A stretch of DNA of 64,000 bases from CAXBGS01 sp963975425 (lineage in GTDB: Bacteria; Planctomycetota; Planctomycetia; Pirellulales; Pirellulaceae). Location: assembly GCA_963975425.1 (NCBI GenBank), contig CAXBGS010000004.1:310001-374000 (forward strand). Reading direction: 5' to 3'. Each line of letters opens with the position of its first letter. Position 1 is the first letter of the stretch. Position numbers and translations under genes: made by a program. The notes beneath the pieces are model-generated. The model did no database searches and had not been told where the DNA came from. It saw only the letters and a program-made list of their open reading frames with translations. This document shows positions 27,470-40,600 of this stretch, piece by piece.

Positions 27470-28230
27470 TGCGCATGGACATCCCGGCAAACCCTTTCCG
27501 AACCGATCTGATTGACTCGATCGGTGATGCCAGACAACTGCTGCGGCTGTTCGATTTCTTGCCGGATGTCTATTTGTACGTGAAAGATCCCGAGGGACGA
27601 TTCGTCGCCATGAGTCGGTCGCTAGCGCAGATGCGTGACGCTGATTCGCAGGACGAACTGATCGGAAAAACCGACATCGATTTGCATCCGATCTACTGGG
27701 GTAACCTGTATCGCCAAGAAGACCTGCGCGTGATGCAGTCGGGCGAGGAATTGATCGACCAAGTCTGGTTGGTTCCCACCAAAGACGGCAGCCTGGGCAC
27801 ATTCATCAGCAGCAAGATTCCGCTGCGCGATAAAACAGGTCGCTGCATCGGAATCGCAGGTGTGATGTACCCGCTGATTCATAGCGATGCAGGCGACGAA
27901 TTCGCATCGAAAAACCCGGTCGAATTGGCAGTAAAATCGATGAATACAAACTTTCACCGACCGATCGAAATCAAATCGCTGGCACGCGACTCTGGCCTCT
28001 CGGTCAGTCAGCTGAATCGTCGGTTTCGAGCACGTTATCAAATGTCACCCTCGGAATACCTTCAACGGATCCGCGTGCATCAAGCCTGCCGACGCCTTGC
28101 CGACACCGAGGATTCGATCGCAGACGTTGCACACGACACTGGGTTTTATGATCAGGCCCATCTGACCCGCACTTTCAAGAAATGGCGTGACATGACGCCA
28201 AGTGAATTTCGCCGCGCTGCACAAGGCTAG
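27469..28230 (+). CDS. AraC family transcriptional regulator with PAS sensor domain
   Basis: 253 residues from the ATG at 27469 (MRMDIPANPF; ATG 27475 also possible). Residues ~25-140 form a PAS domain (FDFLPDVYLYVKDPEGRFVAMS, IGKTDIDLHP, IPLRDKTGRCIGIAGVMYPL). Residues ~150-250 are the two helix-turn-helix motifs of AraC/XylS proteins (IKSLARDSGLSVSQLNRRFRARYQMSPSEY and SIADVAHDTGFYDQAHLTRTFKKWRDMTPSEFRR). PAS-AraC fusions of this size are common in planctomycetes beside DUF1501/PSCyt operons. It is cytoplasmic, with no membrane segment, so it should respond to an internal ligand or to redox state. Divergent placement makes the adjacent operon its likely target. Confidence 0.92.
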   Translation: MRMDIPANPFRTDLIDSIGDARQLLRLFDFLPDVYLYVKDPEGRFVAMSRSLAQMRDADSQDELIGKTDIDLHPIYWGNLYRQEDLRVMQSGEELIDQVWLVPTKDGSLGTFISSKIPLRDKTGRCIGIAGVMYPLIHSDAGDEFASKNPVELAVKSMNTNFHRPIEIKSLARDSGLSVSQLNRRFRARYQMSPSEYLQRIRVHQACRRLADTEDSIADVAHDTGFYDQAHLTRTFKKWRDMTPSEFRRAAQG

Positions 28231-28295
28231 CCGAGCCGTTTGCCGAGCCGTAGAAACCTCTCATTGTCATGTAGTCCTTCTCGGCCCCTCATGAC

Positions 28296-28329
28296 TTGAC
28301 AACCTTGCCGATTTGACAACCTTGCCCAT
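28296..28329. repeat. Tandem 17-bp direct repeat upstream of the giant gene
   Basis: TTGACAACCTTGCCGAT is followed immediately by TTGACAACCTTGCCCAT, two units differing at one base. Each contains a TTGACA hexamer, the sigma-70 -35 consensus, but no convincing -10 box lies 16-18 bp downstream. It could be a pair of operator half-sites on the same face of the helix. Confidence 0.6.
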
Positions 28330-28441
28330 CCACAGCGAGGAGTCATCACAGCGAGTGTCAATGACACCGCATTGCCGCCCGGATAAGAAACGAATTGGGT
28401 GTGCCGACGGTGCCTATTCACCCTGTTAGAGCAAACGCCTC

Positions 28442-28469
28442 GAATAAACATACGTACACGCGTTTATTC
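28442..28469. promoter_or_regulatory. Inverted repeat upstream of the giant gene
   Basis: Perfect 8-bp arms GAATAAAC (28442-28449) and GTTTATTC (28462-28469) are separated by 12 bases. The AT-rich arms and the spacing, equal to about two helical turns between arm starts, fit a dimeric regulator site better than a terminator. Confidence 0.45.
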
Positions 28470-28682
28470 AGTTGGACTGCCCTGGTTCGGACGGAACGAT
28501 CGCTAATTCCTGTGAAAGCCTGTTTTACCTCACAATCTACGACAATCTCGATGAAAGTCTGTTGTATTCGCCGACCGGACCTTTCACCATGAACCAGTTA
28601 TTTATACCCCCCGTTATCGTCGGCCCCCCTGTGCACTCCGACGCTGACCGACATCCTAGCAAGACATCATTGAGACCCACCC

Positions 28683-31600
28683 ATGCTGCCAAGATGGTTG
28701 CCAGGGACGATGGACGTGCGTCGTCACCGAAGAAAGACTCGACAATCTCAATCCGATAAGTATCGCAAGCGCAAGGCACTGCTCGAACGACTCGAAGCGA
28801 GACAGCTGCTAGCTCGAGATGTCTCCGGAGTGATCAGCGCTGATGAGACATGGAGCGATACGATTCATGTCACCGGAGATATCACCGTCCCCGACGGCGT
28901 CAAGTTAACGATTCAGCCCGGTACCGTGGTGAAATTCGACTCGACCCGCTGGTTGACCGGACGGGGTGAAGTCGAAGCGATCGGAACGGAGACGGAACCG
29001 ATCATCTTTACGTCAACGCAAGATGACACCGTCGGCGAAGACCTGACTGCGGATGTCCAAGGGACTCCCGCGTCGGGTGATTGGGACTCGTTGTTTGTTT
29101 ACAGCGGTGACTGGACCCTGCAGCACACCGAGGTGAGGTACGGCGGAAGAGACGCACGTTACGGATCCATCTATATCAATGAAAACCTGGACGCAACCGA
29201 TAACGGCATTTCGATCTTACAGGATGTGTTGGTTTCCGACAGCGGCAATGTCGGGATCGATCTGGTTTCTGGTGATAGTGAACTGTCACGCGTGCATGTT
29301 GTCCGCAGCGCCGGTGCTGCCCTGCATGAGATGAACTCGGCGACCCCAACCTACGATGCGGTCACAGCTAGCGACAATGCGGGCGGTGACCACGTGCGGA
29401 TCGAAGGCAGAACCATCACGACCGATCGCGTTTGGAATTTCAACTCGATCCCCGCGCACGTCGTGGGCAGCACCACGATCAACGAACCGGGATCGTTAAC
29501 CGTCACGCCCGGCAGCGTGATCAAATTCGGCACGAGCGTTCGGCTGGACGCCCAAACCGGACCACTGACGGCCATCGGGACGGCAGCCGAACCCATCACG
29601 TTCACATCCCTTGCCGATGACTCCGCCGGCGGTGACTCCAACGCCGACGGGCCTGGCACAGTCGCTTCCGACCAACACTGGGCGTCAATTTTTCTGAACA
29701 ACCGAGACTCGGTGATATCCGACGCGGAACTTCGATACGGGGGCCGCGACAGCCGCTATGCGGCGGTGCGAATCACGGAGAACACATTCGGCGCCGACGA
29801 CAGTCATGTGCGATTGTCCGACGTCCGTATCGCCGACGGCAGCACACGTGGGATCGACGTGATTTCCGGACGCCCCACGTTCGAGGACATCGTGATCACG
29901 GATCAGTCCGGATCGGCGATCTATCAAGCGTTTGCATCCGAGCCGACGTACGACGGATTAACGTTGCGAGACAACCCGGGTGGGGACCACGTCAGTTTGC
30001 AGGGCGGCATAATCACCACCGATCGTCGGTGGGACTTTGCGGGCAACCCGGCGCATTTGACCAGCGGCGTGAGCATCATCGATCCCGGCTCGCTCACGAT
30101 CACCGAAGGCAGTGTGATCAAGCTTGGCATAGGCCAAAACATCGATGCCAGTACCGGCCCCTTGCTGGCCCAAGGCACCGCCGATGCGCCGATCGTTTTG
30201 ACCGCGATCACCGACGATACCGTTGGCGGTGATTCCAACGCCGATGGCGATGCGACAGAGCCGACACCGGGTCACTGGTCGACCCTGTTCTTACGCAATC
30301 CCGATTCGTTACTTTCAAACGTGGAACTCCGGTACGGCGGCCGCGACAGTCGCTATGCCAACGTTTGGATTTTCGAGAACGCCTCGGGGACCGATGGCAG
30401 CAACGTCACACTAACGGACGTCCAAATCGCTTCGGGAAACACACGTGGTATCGATGCGGTCGGCGGCGATCCCGTTTTCCAGAACGTCGTTGTCACCGAC
30501 CACCGTTCGCTGGCGATCAGCCAATCGTTTGCATCGGAGCCGGTCTACGACGGCGTGACGCTTCGCAACAACCGCGGCGGCGATCACATCAGCCTGCAGG
30601 GCGGCACAATCAACACCGATCGCGTCTGGGATTTCGGCGGCAACGCGGCACACTTGACCAGCAGCGTCGCCATCAATGATCCCGGATCGCTGACGGTCGT
30701 GGACGGAAGTGTGATCAAGCTCGGAACGGGGCTCACGATTGATGCCAGCACCGGACCGCTGATGGCGATCGGAACCGAAGACGCGCCGATCATATTCACC
30801 GCGACGACCGACGATACCGCCGGTGGTGATTCCAACGCGGACGGCAACGACAGCACGCCAACGGCGGGCCATTGGTCAACGCTGTTTCTGCGAAACCGCG
30901 ATTCACAACTTTCAAACGTTCAGGTGCGTCATGGAGGCCGGGACAATCGCTATGCGACGGTCTGGATCAGCGAAAACACATTCGGCAGTGACGACAGCAA
31001 CGTGCTGCTGTCCGATGTCCAGATCGCATCGGGAGGCACGCGGGGAATCGATGCCGTTAGCGGTAACCCGACGTTTGAGAATGTGGTGATCACCGGCCAG
31101 AATTGGGAACCTATCAGCCAATCGTTCGCATCGCAGCCGACCTACGACAACGTGACGCTGCTGGGCAACCGCGGCGGCGATCATGTCAGTTTGCAAGGCG
31201 GCACGGTCAATACCGATCGCGTCTGGGATTTTGACGACAATCCGATTCACGTGTACAGCAACGTTTCGATCAACTCGACCGGATCGCTAACGATCGTTCC
31301 GGGCAGCGTGGTCAAACTGGGAACCGGACTGACGCTCGATGCGAGTACCGGGCCGCTGAAAGCAATCGGGACATCCGCCGAGCCGATCGTGTTCACGGCA
31401 ACCACCGATGATACGGTCGGCGGCGATTCCAACGCTGATGGAAACACAACCGTGCCGGCCCCCGGACACTGGTCGACGTTGTTTCTGAGAAATGGCGATA
31501 CCGAATTGACGCATGTGGACGTGCGTTATGGCGGTCGCGATACTCGGTACGGAACGATCTGGATCGGCGAGAACAATTCTGGCACCGCGGACAGCCATGT

Positions 31601-34600
31601 TGCCTTGACCAACGTATCGGTCACCGGAGCGACGAACCGAGCGGTGGACGTCATCTCTGGCAATCCCGTTTTCGAAGCGTTTCGATCGGTCGGAAACCCT
31701 GGCGTTGCGATTTCCGTCACCGGCGGTGCCGGGTTCACGGCGACCGATTCCGACTTTATCGGCGGATCGGGAGGTGTGGAGTTGGCGAACAACGCCAGTG
31801 CAACCGTCAGCAACAGCATGTTCGTCGGACAATCAAGTTTCGGTGTGAATCACGCCGGCACCGATCCCGCCAACGCCATCTTTACCGGAAATTACTGGGG
31901 ACACCCCGGTGGACCGCATGACCCGTCGTCTGCCGACGGTTTTATCAACGACAATCCTGACGGCACGCCGGTATCGGACTTCGTCGACTATGGCGGGTTC
32001 CTTTCGATCCCGCCGCGCCCCATTGGGCCGCGAGCAACATCACTGGAACGACTGGCAACCCTACCCACTCCGACGCATCACCGATACGAAGCCGACGATG
32101 CGGCCAACGACGAAGACGGTTCTCGTAACGGCACGCTGGTCGGCGATGCAGGCTACGGGGCCGGTCGTGTCAGCGGGTCGGCGTTCTCCCTTGATGGCGA
32201 TGGTGACTATGTCAACCTTGGCAATTGGGCGCCGCAGGACGAGTGGACTTTGGCCGCATGGGTCCATCCGACCGAGCTCCCTGACACCACGACCGCCTCG
32301 GTCGGCATCGTGGGAACACAGGCTCAGTTCCGCGATTGGCAACTTGGCATTTTCAACGGAAACTGGGTCGCGTTTGCCAATGGCCAAACCATCGACAGCG
32401 GCGTCACGGCAACCACGAACGCTTGGACACACGTTGCGGCCACTTATCGCGAAGGATTCGTTCGCATCTTTATCGACGGCGTGCTGCAAAACAACGTCAA
32501 TGTCGGCGGGCCATACGCGCTTTCGACTACCGGCGTGCGGATTGGCAGCACGACCTTTAACAATGCAGGTTTCTTCACCGGCCGGATCGATGAAGTATCG
32601 ATCATCGAACGCAGCGTCAGCGATGCGGAGATCACGGGACTTCGTGACACCGGGACGATCGATTTCGTGCCGCCGCGCGATCGTTTCTTGGTGACTTTCG
32701 ATTCGCCAATCAGCGCTGATTCGGTCGATGTCACCGACTTCTCTCTGGCCGGACCCTCAACGGTTGGCATCGAATCGACAAACCTTCTTAGCGATCGAGC
32801 AATTGAAGTCATCCTGACCGGCGAATTGGCCAATCCGGGCAGTTACACGCTGTCGGTCGGACCACAAATTTTTGGCTCCGCCGGAATCGCGATGGACCAG
32901 GACCAAGACGGCACGCCAGGCGAAGCCGTCGATGACGTGTTTGCCGGTTCCATCGTCGTGGACAAATCTGGACCACGCATCATTTCACAATCACCCGATG
33001 GATCGACGTCGTCGGTCCTTAGCAGCGTCACGGTGACGTTCAACGAACCGATCGAACCGTCAACGTTGACGCCTCAGTCGGTTCGCTTGATCAGTCCATC
33101 CGTTCGAGAAGCGATTGCCAATTTCGCCCCCTTGTCTCTGAATGGACAGTTCTCAGTTCGCGCCGCTCGTGCGATCGACTCGTTCAGCAACCTCGACGGC
33201 GCGATTGCGGTTCTGAACGAGGAGACGCTCCGCAGCGAATTGGTCACGGAGACGGTTCCGGTGATCAATTACGGTCCTTCCGGTGCAAACTTCGCCGATG
33301 ATTTTCCGAATCCGCTGGACAGTCCGACCGACGATAACTACCTGGCGCTCGAAGCGACCGCGACGCTGGTCGTCCCCGCAGGGGGACCTTACACGTTTGC
33401 AATCGGCAGCGACGACGGTTACCGCTTGTCGGTCGACGGTGAAGTCGTTTCCGAATTCACGACCGGGCGTAGTTTCACGACCGATTTAGCGACGTTCGAT
33501 TTTCCCGCTGCCGGCGAATACGCATTGACGTTCGTATTCTATGAACTGACCGGTTCGGAAGGCTTCGAACTATCCGCCACGCAAGGCGTCAAGACACAGT
33601 TCGACGACGATTTTTTCTTGATCGGTGACGAAGCCGAGTTCAATAACTTTGTCCCGACGCTGGGCGTGCAACCGACCGACACAACGAACACATCGTTTCG
33701 TTTGTTGTTCCCGCCGCAGCCGATCGATGGCGACTATGACCTGGTGATTCAGCCGACCGCGCAAGACACCTCGGGCAACTTGCACGACCAAGACGTCAAT
33801 GGTGTCGGCGGTGAAGCGTCCGACGTTTACATCCGCACCATCACCGTGGATCGTCAACCGCTGAGCATCGTCTCGCAGTCGCCCAGCGGAACACTGGTCG
33901 GCGCACTGGAGTCGCTGGATGTCACATTCAACGTACCGATCGACCAAGGCAGTTTCTCCACCGGTGACGTTCGTATTACCGGCCCGGCCGGTCCGGTGGA
34001 AGCGACCAGTATTGACCGCATCAACGACACGACCTATCGCATCAACCTCACCCGCAGCACCGCCGACGGCGTTTATGAAATCATCGTGGGCCCAGGCATT
34101 ACCGACGTGGGCGGAACGCGGATGGACACCGATGGAGACGCGATCGCTGGTGAAATTGACGATCGATACGAAGGCACGTTGACCGTCACCGGTGCCGGCC
34201 CGTTTGTCACGTCGTTTGCCCCCGACGGAATCGTGCCTGCACCCCTCTCATCGGTCGATGTGACGTTTAGTGAACCGGTCGACCTCGCGACCTTCACCGC
34301 CGACGATATCGTGCTATCGGGCCCCGACGGCGTCGTGCCGATCACCGGGATTACCTTTGACGGCAACCTGACTTACACGCTGGCGTTCTCACCACAAACG
34401 ACCGCCGGCCAATACAGCATCACGATCGGCCCGGACCTGGCGGACGCGGGCGGCACGTCGATGGACCAGGACCAAGACGGTAACGCGGGTGAAGCGGGCG
34501 AAGATGTTTTCCAGAGGACGTTCAGCGTCGATTCCGGTGGCCCCATCGTGGTCAACTACACGCCGGATTTCGTTTCGCGGCCCTACTCATTCATCGACGT

Positions 34601-37600
34601 CACATTCAACGAAGAAATTGATCTGAACACGTTCACCGTCGATGACGTGTCAGTGATCGGTCCGGGCGGAGTGATCGCGGTCACTCAGGTCGTCGGGCGG
34701 GACATGAACGTGGTCCGCGTCTCCTTTCCCACGCAAAATACGTTGGGCGAGTACACGTTTACGATCGGCGCAGACATTCTGGATCCGACCGGCAACGCGA
34801 TGGACCAAGACGGCGATGGCGTCTTTGGCGAAGTCGACGAGGACCGATTCATCGCGACGGTCACTTTCGCCGCGCCCGATTTGCAACTCGATTCGATCAC
34901 CGCTGCCGACACGGCGAAAAACGGCGAAGTCGTCAACGTACAGTGGGTCGTGAACAACCTGGGTGCCGCCGATGCGGCGAATCCATGGAGCGACCGAGTC
35001 GTATTGTCGACTGATGAAATTTTTGGCAACTTCGATGACATTCAGTTGGGCACGTTGACGCGCGGTGAAAATCTCGTCGCCACCGAGAGCTACACGGCGT
35101 CTTTGGACGTCACTATTCCTTTCGGAATCGAAGGCGACTACTTCGTCATCGTTCGCACCGACTCTTTCAACCAAGTTTTCGAAGAAACCGATGCGAACAA
35201 CACCATCAGTCGGCCGATCACGGTCCAACTGGAGGACCCGCCGGCTGACCTGATCGTCGACGCTGTATCGGTACCGGCGTCTGGATTCATTGGTGATGTA
35301 TTGAATGTCACCTGGCGCGTCCGAAACGACGGCACCGCACGCACGGTCGCCCAGTCGTGGACCGACCGACTTTACCTTTCCAGTGACACCGATTTCGGCG
35401 GCGACATTTACCTGGGCGATGTCGTTCACAACGGCGCACTGGATTCCAACGCGTCCTACACGATGACGCAATCCGTCGTGGTTCCGCCGACGGTACTGCC
35501 AGGAAACTATTACTTGATCGTGCAGACCGACGCGGGCAATCAAGTCGAAGAACCCACCGCCGAAGGCAACAACACCGCGTCGTCGACGACAACCATCGAT
35601 ATCGACACCGCGCCTCTGCCGGATCTGATCGTGACGTCTGTCGCGCCGGCGGGAACCGCCAGTCCGGTCAGTGGTGAATCGGTCACCATTAACTGGACGA
35701 CGCAAAACGTTGGCGACGAAGTCGCCTCGGTGACCTGGTCTGACCACGTGTACCTGTCCACCGACAATACGCTTTCGCCCGACGATGTCCTGCTGGGAAC
35801 GCGAGAGAACACCACGGCGCTGTCCGTCGACGAAACGCTTGATGCGTCATTGTCGGTGATGCTTCCGGACGCGATTTCCGGCGACTATCACTTCATCGTC
35901 GTTCCCGACGGGGATGATACGGTGCGCGAAGGCGAAGGCGAAACGACGGGGACGCGAGCGAGTGACCCCGTCGAAATTTCGCTGTTCCCGTACGCCGACC
36001 TGACGGTAACACAAGTGGACGCACCGGAGCTCTTGATCGGCGACCCCGTTGACTTGACGGTCACATGGACGGTCGAAAATGTCGGTGCCGGACCGGGCCG
36101 CGTTGGCAGTTGGACCGATCGAGTTGTCTTGTCCAACGATGACGTGCTGGGTGATGCCGACGATATCGTGCTGGGCGAGTTCGTGCATGATGGAACCGTT
36201 CCCGTCGGGCAATCGTACGAACGCACGGAAATCCTGCAACTGGCCAACCGAACCAACGGGCGTTTTACGCTGTTCGTTCAAACCGACGTGAACGATGAAG
36301 TCTTCGAACTTGATGGCGATGCGTCGAACACCGGGTCGCCAGATCACTTTGTCGATGTCACACGCACGCCATACAGCGACCTGGTCGTCGACGAGGTCAC
36401 GTCCAGTGGCGAAGCATCATCGGGACAACCGCTGGAAGTATCTTGGACGATCAGCAACCGGGGAATCGAAACGACCGATCGAGAAACGTGGACCGACTAT
36501 GTCTATATCAGCGATGATCCAACCGGCGCGACGAACTTAAGACTGATCGGCAGCAGCGTTCACGGCGGCGCTTTGGCAGTCGACGGGTCGTACACACGCA
36601 CGACCGAAGTCACGATCCCGCGAGATGCCGATGGCGAGCACTATTTGTTCGTGCGAACCGGTGGCCCGTATGAATTCATCTATGGCGGTTTGGATTCCGG
36701 CAATCAGGGCCGCAGCGATGCCTTCGACGTCACTTACATTCCCCCACCGCCAACCAATTTACGAGTGACAGAGGTTTCACTTGGCGGGGCCACCGAAGTC
36801 TTCGACGGAACGCAACTAGAAGTGACTTGGACGGTGCGTAACGACGGGCCGGAAACCCCCGAGAACGGGTTCGAGGATCGGTTGTACTTGCAAGCGACCG
36901 GGACGACTGAACGATACGAATTCGGACGCTTCCAAACCGGTGAACCGTTGCCAGCGGGGATGACCGTTACGCGAACAGAGTTGGTGACGCTGCCGCGAAC
37001 CGTTGGTCAATTTCGGTTCTTCGTCGATACCGACAGTCGCAACGGTGTGATTGAAACCAACGAGTCGGACAACACGACATTCTCAGATCCCCTGCAAATC
37101 AACCTAAAACCTCGGCCGGACCTGCGAGTCACCGAAGTCAACGCGCCCGATGTCATCACGGCGGGCACGATCATCGATGTCGATTTTACGATCTCGAATC
37201 TGGGGACCGCCGATACGGCGTCGGGAGGCAGCCGATGGAATGATCGCGTCTATCTTTCCTCCTCATCAAGCAGCACCAGCGGCGCGATCCTGTTGGGAGA
37301 ATTGCAGAACGGGTCGGCCCTCGGTTTTCCGGGCACCACGTCGGGACAACCCGTCGACTATCGCAGCAGCGGTTCGTTCTTGGTGCCTCGCGCGATTTCG
37401 GGCAACTGGTTTGTGCTGGTCGTCGCCGATGCTCGCGGGCAAGTGGATGAGTTTCCGGCCGAAGGCAACAACATGGCCGCTTCGGCCATCGCGATCGATG
37501 CGAATCCAGTCCCGCCGCCGGACTTGGTTGCACTTTCGATCAATGGACCGGGCGATGCGTTTGACGACACTTCGTTCACGGTTCGCTATAGCGTTGCCAA

Positions 37601-40600
37601 CCGCGGTGCCGGAGTGACCGATCCCGGATCATGGACCGACCAGATTTGGCTGACCAAGGGTCTCGACGGACCCAAGCCGGCTCGCGGCGATGTATTCATT
37701 GGAACCAATCGTCACACCGGTGTGTTGGAGGTTGATGAATCCTACGAAGCCGAAACGACGGTGCGAATCCCGAAAGGACTAACCGGACAATTCTTTCTGA
37801 CGGTCTATGCGGATGGTTACGGCGGGGTTTACGAAGCCGCGTTTGCCAACAATGTGAACCCGGACGCACCGAATGATTTAGAAGGTAGCAATTATGCATC
37901 AACGCCGATCAACATTCTGCTAACGCCGCCAGCTGATTTGCAGGTCACGCGAGTCCAGGTTGATGGCGGCGGCGTTCGATATCCCGATGCGGCAACGCCG
38001 GACATTCCGTTCAGTGTCACGTGGGAAGTCGCTAACAACGGCACCGCTGTCACCGACCGCGAGACCTGGGCCGATGCGATTTACATTTCCGACGACGCAG
38101 AACTTTCCAACGATGACCAACTCGTGTTCGCTTTGCCGCACAGCGGGGCGATCCAGCCAGGCGAAACGTACGAACACACGGCCGAGTTCACGTTACCGCC
38201 CTCGGCGGCCGGGTCACATATCCTGGTACGAACGAACGTCGATCCCAGGATCGCGTTGACCGAAGAGGAAAAGTTTCTAGACGAAGTCCGCGCGGTGCTC
38301 GAACGAATCGAAGCCGCGACCGGAAAACCGATCGGTGAGACCGGCGTCACGGACCTGCAGCAGTTCTCGCGTTCGGAACTGCTCGCAATCCTGGCTGGCC
38401 CATCGAAATCATTGGTCCAAGTCTACGAAGGTCCCTTCACCAACAACAACGTGGGCGTGGCCGAAGCCGCGATCATGGAAGTGCCGGCAGACTTGGTCGT
38501 CACAAGTGTGATCGCCGATGAAAGCAGTCAGTCGGGCGAAGACCTGAACGTCCGCTGGACCGTCGAAAACCAAGGCGACTTTGCAACCGATGACGCCACC
38601 CAGAACATTCAACAACTCGTGTACTTGTCGAAAGACCAAGTGTTCGATGCCAATCGAGCGACCCTGGTCTCGACCGCTTCGCACGTGCTTTCGGAACCAC
38701 TGCAGCCCGGCGAAAGCTACACCGATTCGGCCGTTGTCGCGACGCCGCCGGGCAGCAGCGGGACTTGGTACGCGCACGTGTTTGCGAACGTGGGAATCTA
38801 CCGAGGCACACCGATACTACACGAATGGGATGAAAGCGAATTCCCCCATTGGGTCGGCCACTTTGCCAACAAAGCATGGGAAACCGGAACACGTGACAAC
38901 AATTTCCTGGCGTCCGACGAGATTGAGATCGAGTACGCCGAAGCCAACTTAGTCATTTCGGACTTGTCGGTTGTTCCCACCGATCCCGACAGCGGTGCGT
39001 TCTTTGACGTGTCGTACACCGTGACCAACGAAGGCACACGGGAAACTCGCGTCGATTCATGGACGGACGGCTTGTTCCTTTCGACCGATTCATCGCTTGA
39101 TGCGTTCGATTACTACCTCGGTGGTCATGCACAGCGCGAGTCGCTGGACATCGGTGAAAGCTATGAAATCACCACGCAAGTCCGATTACCTTTCAACATC
39201 GACGGGCCATTCGAAGTCATCGCGGCGACGGACACGGTGTTCCGCGACAGCAGCATCTATTCGTTGCCTTACCCAAGCACCGAAGGCCACCAACGTCTGA
39301 CCCCGTCAAACAACAAGGTGCTGGAATTTGCCGACGAAGGTGACAATCTGCAACACGTCTCGCTGGACATTCAATTTGTTCCGACGCCGGACTTGGTGAT
39401 CGACTCAGTCACGACGCAGTCGCGTGTTCTGGTCGGCGAAGATTTCTCGATCAGCTATACCGTTAGCAACGATGGCGGGGCGATCCCCGATAACCAGGTG
39501 CCATACGTCGACCGTGTCTACCTGTCTCGTGATCGCTTGCTGGACCCGTCCAGCGATCACTACGTCACACGATTTGTGCGGACGCAACCCTTGCCGGTTC
39601 CCGGCGGAACGGAAAGTTACGCGGCGGATTTGAGGCTTCCGCGCGGACTGACGGGCGACTACTACATCATCATCCACACGGACGTCCCCAACTCGATTCG
39701 GCCCGATGGCGTCGTGATCGAAAATGACGAACAGAACAACGTGCGTGTGTCCGATGCGCCGATGTTGATCGAAACGCCTCCGCCAACCGATTTGCAAGTC
39801 GTGGACGTTTCAGCACCATCCTCGGTATCGGTCGGCGATGTGGTCACGGTCAGTTGGACGGTGGAAAATCGCGGCGATGAACCGGCGCGGGCAAGGATCG
39901 CCGACGCGGTTTATCTCAGTGCGGATTCCGTATGGGACCTTGGTGATGCATTTGTCGGCCGACGTGATCCGCAAAACGTCTTCACCGTGAATCCGGGTGA
40001 GTCGTACACCCAATCGATTCAGTTCGAAGTTCCGGCGCAACTGCCCGGTGATTATCGCGTGCTCGTTCGGACTGATATTTTCGATGACGTGGTCGAAGGC
40101 GAAAACAACCGCAACAACACCGGTTTCTCGGCCGACACGATGGCCATCACGGTTCCGCTGCTGCGTTTGGACATTCCGCTGGATGATCAATTGGCACAAG
40201 GCGTTTCGCGTCTATACCAATTGGACGTCGATCCGGGACAGACGATTCGGATCGATCTGGACAGCATCGATGACGTCGGATCGCAAGAGTTGTTCGTGGC
40301 TCATGAACGGTTGCCCAAGCCGTTCGACTTTGACGCCGCTTACCAAGGCTACCTGCGTCCGGATCAGTCGCTGATCATCCCCGAAACCATCGGCGGTCGC
40401 TATTTCGTGCTCGCCCGTGCGGGCGTCCGCGTGCGTGTCGACGATGATGAAACCGATCTGCAACTCCGCAACGAGTATCCGGTTCAGTTGACCGCAACGC
40501 GAGTGCCATTCGGCATCACCGATGTCACGCCCGATTCTGGTGGCGACGATCGTTACGTCACCGTGAAAATTCACGGCGCGGAATTCCCTGAGCAAGCGGC

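Larger units (their letters stand above)
28231..28682. other. Upstream region of the giant gene, 452 bp
   Basis: This gap follows the AraC gene and precedes the giant frame on the same strand. It holds the 17-bp direct repeat at 28296-28329 and the inverted repeat at 28442-28469, listed separately. Short frames at 28395-28592 and 28472-28759 have no start support or recognisable content and were not called. An in-frame TGA at 28671-28673 fixes the upstream limit of the giant frame. Confidence 0.6.

Noticed and set aside
28472..28759. 95-codon plus-strand frame overlapping the start of the giant gene
   Set aside because: It uses a non-ATG start, overlaps the giant frame out of phase, and its product shows no structure. 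The leader repeats are better explained as regulatory DNA.
31909..32694. 261-codon frame one base out of phase within the giant gene, and many similar ones on both strands from 29 to 64 kb
   Set aside because: Their translations are Arg/Ser/Pro-rich with no domains. They arise because the giant frame's GC-rich codon usage suppresses stops in neighbouring and antisense frames. The main frame carries clear domains throughout.
34650..35747. 365-codon minus-strand frame opposite the CARDB region
   Set aside because: It is antisense to recognisable CARDB sequence and has basic, repetitive, domain-free content; it is a shadow of the repeated codon pattern.
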